A model generated the notes under the pieces. That model saw nothing but the letters and a program-made list of their open reading frames with translations, ran no database searches and was not told where the DNA came from. This document shows positions 55,332-64,000 of a stretch of DNA of 64,000 nt, one piece after another. Positions within the stretch are counted from its first letter, which is position 1. Every line of letters begins with the position of its first letter. A program made the position numbers and the translations under genes. The stretch spans positions 1,302,001-1,366,000 of the forward strand of contig MU385714.1 of NCBI GenBank assembly GCA_022497155.1. The letters run 5' to 3'. Origin of the DNA: Whalleya microplaca. Taxonomy: Eukaryota > Ascomycota > Sordariomycetes > Xylariales > Xylariaceae.

Positions 55332-55510
55332 TAATATAAAATGTATGGGGTGAAGTAGTATATTATACGAAAGATAGAGATTAAGCATTTAAGTTATAGC
55401 GGAGCTGCACCCTAAATGCTTAGAATTTTTTATCTTTTTTATCTACCTTATCTTATTTAAGCTAAGCTAGCCCTGAGGGATAAGGGCCCGTAAAGCCCCG
55501 TATTATTTTT
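55332..55510. mobile_element. Small nested palindromic repeat, copy b
   Basis: About 179 bp, direct-orientation partner of copy a, beginning TAATATAAAATGTATGGGG and ending near AAAGCCCCGTATTATT. The arms AGCATTTAAGTTATAGC and the reverse-oriented CTAAATGCT are present but the loop differs from copy a. The two copies bracket the transposase relic. Confidence 0.65.
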
Positions 55511-55797
55511 GCTGTTAAAAAGGTTAAAAAAGTGTGATTAAAAAAAATACATAACTTAATTAAAATCAGTTATATATATAAAAATAAATTAAAATTAAAG
55601 GCAGTAATAGGTATAATTTAATAGTTATAATTAAATATATATATTAAAATTATAGGAAATATTTAATTATATTTAGTTTTAGTAAAGAAACTATTAAAAC
55701 TAAATATAGATTATATCTTAGGGATAAAGTAACTAATATTCGGATTCCTATTTAATAAGAAAAAAAAAAAATTTTATACTTTTAATTAAATTATATA

Positions 55798-55965
55798 TTT
55801 TTAATAGTAAATAATAGCTGTAATCGATTTATTTGCCTTTAATAATAAAAAATAACTGCAATCGATTTATTTGTTTTTAATAGCAAAAAATAGCTGTAAT
55901 TAATTTATCTGTTTTTAATAGTAAAAAATAGCTATAATTAATCTCTTTTTTTTAATAGTATTCCT
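55798..55965. repeat. 38-bp tandem repeat
   Basis: Four 38-bp units starting at 55798, 55836, 55874 and 55912, plus a partial fifth. Each starts near TTTAATAGTAAAAAATAGC and contains TGTAATCGATTTATTTG or a transition variant of it. It lies inside the Harbinger element. Confidence 0.8.
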
Positions 55966-56666
55966 TTTAGTTATATATACTTAATTACCTTTTTTTATTA
56001 GTAAATTATAATAAGCTTAAAATTTCTTTTTGTTATCCTTTATAACTAATAAGGCTATATAGTTAGGTTTATTATAAATTAGCTGTTTTTTTAGCTTAAT
56101 TTTATTAGATATCTTTAGATTTAATCGGCTAATAAACTAAAGAGCTTTCCGTGCCTTTTTTAGCACTATTAATTTATTTATTATAGATTTTTTTAGGAGG
56201 TTATTTATTTTATTTAAATATTTTTTTAGTTATTTTTTTTTTCGAGGGATAGTAAAAGTTAATAATTCTATTACTATTATAAGTAAAACTAATAAATTAT
56301 ATAACGCCGGCGTGCTAGTAAGTTAAATCCTTATTTTTGAGTTTAATATTGACTTTTTTACGTTATTATTGCTAATATTTTGCGGGATCGCTACCGCTAT
56401 AAAAAGTTTTGCTATATTTTGATTAACGTTTTTAACTTTTTCCGTATTTTCGATCTTATTTTTAAGCCGGCGCCGGAACGTTAGGATAATATTATATTAA
56501 GTAACACGTAATTTATAAGTAGCTTTTCCGGTAGCTATATTAAAATCGAAATAATTAACGTATTTTTTTTAAAATAAAAACCCGTTATTTTTTAATTATT
56601 TATAACCTGGATTTTTATATTTTTACCGTTTTTAATATTAATAAGTTATATTGTCTTAAGACAAGG

Positions 56667-56878
56667 TGTTAGGGTAAAGGAGGTGCCACTTCATGGCTTA
56701 ACTAATCGGAGGTAATTAAGGCGATAAAATAAAAAAGTCACTTATAACGGCGATTAATCGAAAGGAGAGATGTGTTTATTCTCGGCGACAAGGCCGTTTA
56801 AGTTATATATGTTTTATTTAAAAGTAAAAGAAAAAAACAAGCGATATATATGTGCCACGGCACACTAGCCCCATAACA
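56667..56878. mobile_element. Candidate solo LTR nested in the Harbinger element
   Basis: A 212-bp block with ends TGTTAGGG and CCATAACA (TG...CA, complementary ends) and higher GC than its surroundings (GGAGGTGCCACTTCATGGC). No clear 5-bp target duplication was found, so the call stays tentative. Confidence 0.35.
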
Positions 56879-57832
56879 ATATCGAAAGTTTTTATATAAT
56901 TATCGAATTTTTTTTTATTCCCGGTTACCGGCGCGTTTAAAAAAGTATCGAACTATTTAAATTTTCGTCTCTCGGAATTATATTTAATATTAAACGCTAT
57001 ATTAATAATTTTATTTAAAAAAACAAAAAAACTATAGTTATAAAAATAAGGTTTTATTTATTTTTATAATAAAAGATAGCTTTTTCGATAATCGAGTATT
57101 TTATTGTTTAAAATATTAAAACAATAAACTTTTATAAATAATATAATAAAGGTATCGGTAAGTTTATTCGGCTATATTATATTATGTAATTTATAATATA
57201 ATAAAAGTTTAAAAAAGTTATTAATAATATTTATTATTATAAAATTATATAAAATTAATTTTATAACATTTTTAATTAGTCGATAATTAATAGTAGTAGC
57301 AGTAACGTTTACTTTTATTATTAAGCTATTTATAATATCTCGATAAAAAGATAAAAATAATTAAGTATTATTATTTTAAAACTGTAAACCTTTATTTTTA
57401 ATAGCAGCAATAAAATTGTCCTACTTTTTTTCGAGTTTAGCTTTTAAAAAATTATCGTTAATTTCTTAACTTTTAGGAAATTGTAATTTAATAGTTTAAC
57501 TATTTTTAATAGGCTAAAAAAAAAGGTCTTAAATTAATAATATCGTTAATTACTTATAAAAAATTTCGAAACGTAATATAATATAATATAACGTAAAACA
57601 ATATAAAATAACGCAAAAAAATAATAATAAACGCTTGAATTTAATAATAAGCAGTAATTTAAGGTAACCTAAAAAAGCAGCGGTAAGCCGATAGTTATAG
57701 CGGTAGCAATACCTAAAGAGGTCCATAATACATCTCGGTAGTTACCTAATTAGCAATGCAATTTATATAGGCCGATTTGTATATATAGAGCTCAGTGGTG
57801 GCAGTCCTAAGATTTTAGTAAACACGGCCTTA

Positions 57833-59319
57833 GTTAAGTAGGAAGTAAATATGCACCGGAAAACAAAACTACCTATAGACAAGTTCAACGTTAATGCCCA
57901 CAGAAACGCCCGCTTCCCGCTATACATCCATGCTAGTCTTGTGGTGGCTTTATCCACAAAAATCCGGCAGGATCGATAGTTAACGACGATGGTCCCACTT
58001 GTCAGAACAACGAGTGCAAAGAGAATTCAACCTTACCCAGTCGACAGAAATATATTTAGGACAAGCCTGCGAAGCTAAATATGGCTGAAGACTTATATTT
58101 AATGGTCGCTGTAATGCTGTGTAAGAGCGGCCCGGTTGAGCATGACATATTTAAAAGAGTGCGAACCGTGCCGAAGTCAATTTGAGTCTCCACTAGGCTT
58201 TATTCCGATGTCAAAATTTATATCCATACCTGTAAACACCTACGTCGTTAGTGCAGTGATATGTAGGCTGTGATGAAGGTCATCCTGGCCATCGGACTTT
58301 TGATGGCCTAAGTCCCTACTTCCCCAAAGAGAAGACGATGTGTGCCGTAGAATGTGAATTTAAAGGACAATGACTTGATCGCTTGCTGATTGGATGTTTG
58401 CGAGCAGAAATACCTTCGACCTAGGCTGCCACTCAGCCATCTTCTTTATCCTAGAATCTAGATCCACAATATGCGCACGATGAGCTACTACAATTGTGTC
58501 TCGTGTCACCACTCTTCGGGTTGCAGCGCAGCTACATCACACGTTACGGCAGGAGAAAACCTTCCCAAGGAAGCTTGCTCGGTATGACACGGTGGTATTC
58601 TAGAAGATGTAAGGCATTTCAGTCTTCTTCATATATGATCCTCCAAAGCCGTCCAAGTGTAGATCACGAAATATTGGCTCCATATGGGCATGGTTACAAC
58701 GGACTGGGCATCAAGGAAACGTAAGGGGAAGTTGCTAATTATGAAGACTACTGTTCGCGACATGAAACTCGATAAACTGGTGTTGATGATAATTTGAGGC
58801 AGAATTAAGAAATATCCAAGATCCACTTCGTCCAAGGCCATTAGGCTTATCATCAATGTTTATCGTAGACAAGTCCTATATGCCGAAAGGGTTTCAACAA
58901 AGCTAAGGTCAGGCAACAAGACCAAGAAAGGTATTGATATATGTCGCTCACCATGAAAAAGCCAGTAGCGATTCATACTAGCAAGTCGGGTTCCACAGGA
59001 GCAACTTGCCCCAGAGGAAGTAGTTACTAGAACAGATGAACGACACGGTTCGCAGTATTTTGAAGCTCATTTACTATGTCAAAGAGACGCTCCATTACGG
59101 ATGCTGCAGCCTAGGGATTGAATCCTGACTTGGCAAAGGATTCGATCTCGATTTCGGCAATCGCCGTGATCTAAGATGTACGCAAGACCAAATATTAGAT
59201 GACGTGCAGCGTCAGTGTCGTGTACACTAGAATGTAAGACAAGGGTTTTAAAGAAACAACACTGGCTCTATTCAACGAGTCTTATTGGAATGTGTCTGCC
59301 CTTGAGATCACGTCCTCAG
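57833..59319. other. Unassigned sequence between the Harbinger and second hAT-type elements
   Basis: Composition is normal again, but there is no gene-like frame; short frames such as 58494-58724 resemble nothing. It may be old decayed coding sequence. It ends in GTCCTCAG (59312-59319), the target-site copy of the next element. Confidence 0.45.
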
Positions 59320-59783
59320 CAAGGTTGTAATCCACCCCACGCTAATCCACGCGTGGGCCACTTTGTGGGAGCCACTCCACTCCATTCCACTCCATCTGGC
59401 CTTGCTGCTGACTAATCCACGTCCACTTGAAGCCCTCGTGGGTGGAAGTGGGTGGGTGGAAGTGGGTGGGTGGGTGGACTAACTGTGGAGTGGAAGGTCT
59501 GTTGTTAGTAATTACTAATAAAATTAGTAGTTTTCCTAACAGGTGATATATCTGACAGCTGTGGCTGGTATACGCCTTAACTGTGGCTTACCTTTGTGGC
59601 TGGTATACGCCTCATATCTGTGGCTAATATCCTTTACCCTTATGGCTAATCCACGTCCACTTGGTGTACACCCACTCCACATATACCCTCCGTGGATCCA
59701 CTCCACACAGCTATATGGTGGGATAAGGACCACCCACTCCACTAGAGACACTAGTGGAGTGGGTGGAGTGGATTACAACCCTG
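59320..59783 (-). mobile_element. hAT-type MITE, copy 2 (inverted relative to copy 1)
   Basis: A 464-bp relative of the element at 52882 in opposite orientation. Plus-strand left end CAAGGTTGTAATCCACCCCA; right end reverse-complemented CAGGGTTGTAATCCACTCCA. Flanked by a perfect 8-bp duplication GTCCTCAG (59312-59319 and 59784-59791). It shares with copy 1 the internal blocks with GTTAGGAAAA/TTTTCCTAAC, AGTAATTACTA, GGAGTGGAATGGAGTGG and the repeated GCCACAG (here CTGTGGC) subunits. Non-coding. It is about 50 bp shorter than copy 1, mainly in the subrepeat region. Confidence 0.9.
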
Positions 59784-61047
59784 GTCCTCAGGGCCACCTG
59801 ATTTAACGGACGATCTTTCAAGAATTAATAGCTCTTCCACAAGTTAGCAATCATCCCGTTCACAATGTTTACGCGTGCGAGGCAGTTAAAAGGCATACAT
59901 GATGATTGTTTTTGAAGAATACAAGACGTTGAGATCCTGAAGCTCCTAATAGAGCGTGCCTTTCGCTGGCTCGTTGGCTGGTTGGTATATTTAATACCAA
60001 GCAAAACTGGATAATTGCGATTCGACTTACTTTAGGATATTCGGTAATATAAAACAAGTCGATTGCACCGCTCGTACCTTCATCGCGCTTCTATAAAGTG
60101 CGAAAGGTCTTTTGTTAGTAAATGGATGAGGCTGTGAGGGAAACTTAGCTTGACAGGCTTGATCACATGTTGTTTCTCTATTTCGGGAAGATTTCCTAAT
60201 TCACCAAGTCGCGACCCAAGCGCCGACCCACTTTTCATTATCTCCGAACGAATACCCGCGGGTGTTCTGCAAAAGAAGATTTTCTCCGAATCGTTTCTGT
60301 TGTGTCGGAACACATGTGTTCTACCTCTCATTAATAATAGGTAGCCTCCTCAATGTGCTATGCCGTAGCTTGAATAAACTTTGGTCTAGCCTCCCGAGCT
60401 GTACACCCGAAATACTAGCTTATGTAACGTGGCTCGGAGGAAATTGGCTTAGAACATGTGATGTGACCCCGATTTTATTGATCCAACATCTCGGTTTGGA
60501 AGGTGACCAAGTGGCACTGTTCTTAAGATAAAACGACCTAGAAGAAGCCCACCTAGTTTTGTCTGCGTCGGTAGACAATATGGTTACCGCTTAGACGGTC
60601 GTGAAGTCTATAGAGCAATAGGAAGTCGATAAGCGTCGCGAATACGAATGCCGTCGGACGTCGCAATGAAGGCTTAGTGTATTCCGGCGTTGTCTTCATG
60701 GCGCTGTACTGAGTCGTTCTATCCGTGGTTTCATAGTGGCCTCAATTGATCTTCGAGAGATCTGTAGCAGGCGGTAGACCCCACGTGTACCTGAAGATTG
60801 GATAGGATCGTGGCTGATCAAATGCGACGCTGGCGGGCGCTAGAAGCTAGGCGCGTTCATGCGGCCCTGAATTTGGAGTTTCGATGACTAGTATCGGCGC
60901 ACGGCGAATGAGCTGATTGGCTCCTTTACTTGAGCGAAAGTTCAGGGGCAGAATATATTTAAACGCGCTCGACCTCATGAGGAAATTGAGGGCATCAGCC
61001 TCAGGTTCCTGTCGTCCTGTAACGGATCATCGCCCAGTCGTCCTACA
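59784..61047. other. Intergenic region upstream of the SurE-family gene
   Basis: No supported gene; the short frames at 60080-60531 overlap on both strands and resemble nothing. The right end contains the promoter of the gene at 61048. Confidence 0.5.
60953..60963 (+). promoter_or_regulatory. TATA-like element of the SurE-family gene
   Basis: ATATATTTAAA lies 85-95 bp before the ATG at 61048, a suitable distance for a fungal TATA box with a short leader. It stands out from the GC-richer flanks. Confidence 0.5.
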
Positions 61048-62011
61048 ATGCGCCTTCAATCGTTCCTGGCCGTGCTGCCCATTTTGGGTGCGCAAGGCGC
61101 TCGCATCCTGCAGTCCAATGACGACGGTTGGGCCGAGCTTTATATCCGCTCTCTGAACGGCGCGCTCAATGATGCTGGCCATGACGTCGTGCTATCCGGA
61201 CCGGCTGAGAACAAGTCTGGCTCAGGTAGGCTGAACCGTGGTGGATACCGTCTTGGGCGGTCAGTAGTATTGATACTAACGCGCTACTACAGGATCATCT
61301 GACAAGGAGCCATCTCCGCGGACGTCGGCTTGCCAATATGATAGCTGCGCTGCTAATAGCGGTCCCGTGGGTTCGAACGCTACCAACACTCGCTTGAATT
61401 GGGTAAACTCTTTCCCGGTAACCTCAGTCCGCTATGGGATTGATACATTTGGTCCCCAAATTTGGAATGGAGAGAAGCCTGATCTTGTGGTCGCCGGGCC
61501 GAACGTGGGAAGCAACCTCTTTCTTGCGGTGCCGTTCTCCGGTACCGTTGGTGTAGCCGTCTATTCCAGTCACAACGCCAAAATTCCCGCCATCGCGTTC
61601 TCTGGCGCGTCGGATGGCGCTCTAGCTTATAATACGAGTCCCGTCCCGGCTCGAAGCACCGTGTATGCAAAGCTGGCCACGCAGCTGACGACTGCCATCT
61701 TGAACTCTGGTACTCCGTACCTCCCCGAGGAGGTGTGGCTGAATGTGAATTTTCCGAAGGTTGAAGGCGACTGCACCGATCCCGCCAACTTCAAGTGGGT
61801 GCTGAGCAGGATTAACCCAGGAGTACTTTCTGAGAAGGACGTTTTCACTTGTAACAGCGATCGTTTGCCGACGGAGACGGATGTTATCAACGAAGGTGGT
61901 TGTCGTATTTCGGTTAGTGTGGGTGATTCGACGGACAAGACGACCGCGCCTGCCGAGAAGCAGGCTGTTGTTCTGAAGAAGCTTGGGAGCTTGTTGACTT
62001 GCTTGTCTTGA
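61048..62011 (+). CDS. Secreted SurE-family phosphatase / 5'(3')-nucleotidase
   Basis: Exons 61048-61225 and 61293-62011 give 298 residues. The 67-nt intron has a TACTAAC branch site and joins ENKSGS-GSSDKEPSP. Residues 1-18 (MRLQSFLAVLPILGAQGA) are a signal peptide. SurE metal-site motifs follow: SNDDGW (usually NDDG, two Asp), the Ser/Asn stretch PAENKSGSG, and GPNVGSN with the metal-binding Asn, then SGTVGVAVYSS. Several Cys (CQYDSC, CTD, FTCNSD, GGCRIS) would form disulfides outside the cell. Fungal members are called acid phosphatase or SurE-like; they remove phosphate from nucleotides or polyphosphate, with divalent metal. It stands alone on the far side of the repeat island. Confidence 0.9.
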
Positions 62012-64000
62012 TTAGACCAATGCTCCTTGGGTATACTATGTTGAAGGGGGTTCGTTGGTCTGCTTGTCTTGACTAGATCCTTACTCCTTGAATATATTAT
62101 TTCCGAACAATGAATATTTCCGAATGAACGTTTGCTATGTGCCCATTATGGTAAAATGATGGATATCATGACATGGTGTGGATCCTGGCGCTACGCCTCC
62201 CTACTGTCATTCATGTTCCACTCAAGCCCCCAGAACGCGCGTCGGCTGTTCTACCACTCTATTGCACAGAGCCTCACCAACGAAACCAACCAAACCGGTC
62301 CAGCAAATCAGGTAGCCAGAAATACCTCTACGTCCAGTCGTTCTCCATCGACAATTCAGCCTAAAGTGACTAGGTATATCTCCTTGCACTTCTTTCATGA
62401 TTGCTAGCATTATCTATATTAACCAGAGACCGCCTATGTGAGCCTTCGTGCTTCCCAGTCTTCATACGAACATCAATGTTGACTGGAGCTAATTTTCCTT
62501 CACGGAGTAATAAATTTCGACAAGGTTAAGGCATTCTAGGGCTTTGGATCATACATATTGATTTACATAAAGAAAGCTATCTGGGTTTTAGGACACCTAA
62601 ACACTATCGTTGATATACTCTATATGGTAAGCAGACAAAATACAAGTGGTTTCAGATGACTATCATTTTATGAGTAACTAGGAGGCCAGTAAAGCAACTA
62701 AGTACTACAATAACATTCTAGAATCTAGCAATTAAAGCAGCAAGCATAGTATTAGTCAATAGTAATATGAAATCGAAAATGCTGCACTGAGTCCCTGAGA
62801 ACTCGAAGAAGCACTGGTTATACCAGTTGGCTACTCTGGGCTACGTTGAGTCTTAGGCATTCTTCGGCCACTCATGATAGAATCACGTGTAAAACGTAGG
62901 TTAGATGAGTTGAAGTCGTTCTCGTCAAGTCCACAATCTCGATGATGTGATCTTAGATTCGTCTTGAACCCCCTCATATGCAAGAGATCACGTAGCTATG
63001 ACTCGTCAATACCAGGAAACCTTGTATGAACATATTGCGTGCTATCATCATATCATGGAACCAACCATCGTTTTGCCGGAGATTCTCATCACATCGACGA
63101 TATTCTTTGTCGTGTGTTCCTCTTCAAGTATGATCTTCAGTTTTGAAAATCCTCCTGGATTTGTTTGATAGTCGTGAGGGGACTGGATTACGCGTTTGAG
63201 GTCGCTATACCCTGGTTGTGAAGATTCAACGCTAACTGACCTCCTGTATACCCTCGGACACAAGATGGTAAGGCTAATATGCCACAGGTGAGCCTCACTT
63301 CCCATTTATCCGGCCGGGGAAATTAGAGTAAAGCGAACTGTTCGTCTGAACGCAACTATTGAAATCGTGTTGAGGGGGCTGGGGGCTAGTTTATGTTGCA
63401 TTGCTAGCGCCCCAACTGCAGGAATAGGACGACGCCTTCAACGAGGCGTCACCCATATGAACCAGTCTCTCCATAATATCATCACTTCCAGCGCAAGGCT
63501 CATCTCATAAAGACCCTCAGTTGTCAGGTGAAACGTCAGCTCTACTTCAATGTCTCGCTCTTGTAATTTCATACACGTACGTATGTACATTATTTCAACA
63601 ACTATGATTGTGGGGTGCGGATAGCACAAATGCCACTAGTTCATTGACCCTTAAACAATTCACGGCAGTTGAGACGTCAGGAAGGTATAAAATTAGATTA
63701 GTTAATGTATCGACAGGGGTAACGGCATTGAACGCGCAAGCTTTAGTCTTCAGCTCCACATTGGCTATGGTTGTCTCCACCAACCAACAATGACATTACC
63801 TTAATTCAACCCGTGAGCCCACAGTTGAATGGATCTCCTCGTGCTGAATAACAAAATAACTGAGTTGCGTCGTAAGCTGTGACAAAATGGCTAAACACAG
63901 TTGTTTCTCAACGCGCTTCGAGTAAGCGCTCGTGTAGATCATCCACCAAGTACAGGATGTTAGCACGACAGCTCCAGCTTTCATCACGTTATGGGAGACG
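62012..64000. other. Right-end region without a recognised gene
   Basis: Only short frames occur (for example 62132-62407 plus and 63048-63305 minus), without family signatures or paired introns that would extend them. A near-duplicate string TCTTGACTAGATC/TCTTGATTAGACC with nearby ACTCCTTG follows the SurE stop (62006-62090). Nothing else is supported. Confidence 0.5.

Larger units (their letters stand above)
53437..57829. mobile_element. RIP-degraded PIF/Harbinger DNA transposon
   Basis: A 4.4-kb AT-rich element. Left end GGCCGTGTTTACCAACTTGA, right end reverse-complemented GGCCGTGTTTACTAAAATCT; after a small gap both continue GACTGC..CCACTG, so the inverted repeat extends to about 35 bp. 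It is flanked by TTA on both sides (53434-53436 and 57830-57832), the 3-bp TWA duplication typical of PIF/Harbinger. A relic of the DDE transposase lies on the plus strand at 54300-54965. The interior is extremely AT-rich with abundant TA, as after repeat-induced point mutation; only the last tens of bases at each end keep normal composition. Smaller elements are nested inside. The right half may hold a decayed second (Myb-like) gene, not shown. Confidence 0.82.

Noticed and set aside
59100..59140. tRNA-like B-box resemblance (GGGATTGAATCC)
   Set aside because: No matching A-box, cloverleaf arms or anticodon stem could be assembled; no tRNA gene is claimed anywhere in the window.

Overview
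The window is nuclear DNA of a filamentous ascomycete (Pezizomycotina). The evidence is the short spliceosomal introns (about 48-184 nt, GT...AG, some with TACTAAC or CTAAY branch sites), the fungal-type proteins (Byr4, XRCC4/Lif1, SelO/Fmp40, peroxisomal acyl-CoA oxidase, Bet4, a NACHT-type STAND protein, Nop2, Get5, cofilin, Hsp60), and an AT-rich transposon whose stop codons look like repeat-induced point mutation (RIP). A palindrome TACCTAGGTA recurs between genes. No bacterial, plasmid or CRISPR feature was seen. The species cannot be fixed from the sequence.

Layout. Positions 1-39.8 kb are gene-rich and mostly housekeeping: byr4 (minus, runs off the left edge), xrcc4 (+), an aldo-keto reductase (-), an unknown protein (+), SelO (+), two fungal multi-pass membrane proteins with PPxY motifs (+), a PAP2 lipid phosphatase (+), acyl-CoA oxidase with C-terminal SKL (+), bet4 (-), a STAND/NACHT protein (-), nop2 (-) divergent from get5 (+), cofilin (-), hsp60 (-) divergent from a short-chain dehydrogenase (+). 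I worked out exon structures by joining frames at GT/AG sites. Cofilin is the striking one: its first coding exon is only the ATG, followed by an 11-nt microexon.

Positions 39.8-61.0 kb are a gene-poor, repeat-rich island. It holds a broken tannase/feruloyl-esterase gene, a pyrimidine-rich stretch without a convincing gene, 17-bp GTCGAC minisatellites, two copies of an LTR-like repeat, two oppositely oriented hAT-type MITEs with perfect 8-bp target duplications, and a 4.4-kb RIP-degraded PIF/Harbinger element that carries smaller nested repeats. Beyond the island lies a secreted SurE-family phosphatase (61.0-62.0 kb), then about 2 kb with no recognisable gene.

The housekeeping genes are not a pathway cluster; each acts separately (mitotic exit control, end joining, redox, beta-oxidation, Rab prenylation, rRNA methylation, tail-anchored protein insertion, actin turnover, mitochondrial folding). 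I did not find a multi-gene system that I can defend as new. The most interesting items are the cofilin microexon, the hAT-type MITE pair, the Harbinger relic whose premature stops fit point transitions without frameshift, and the STAND protein.
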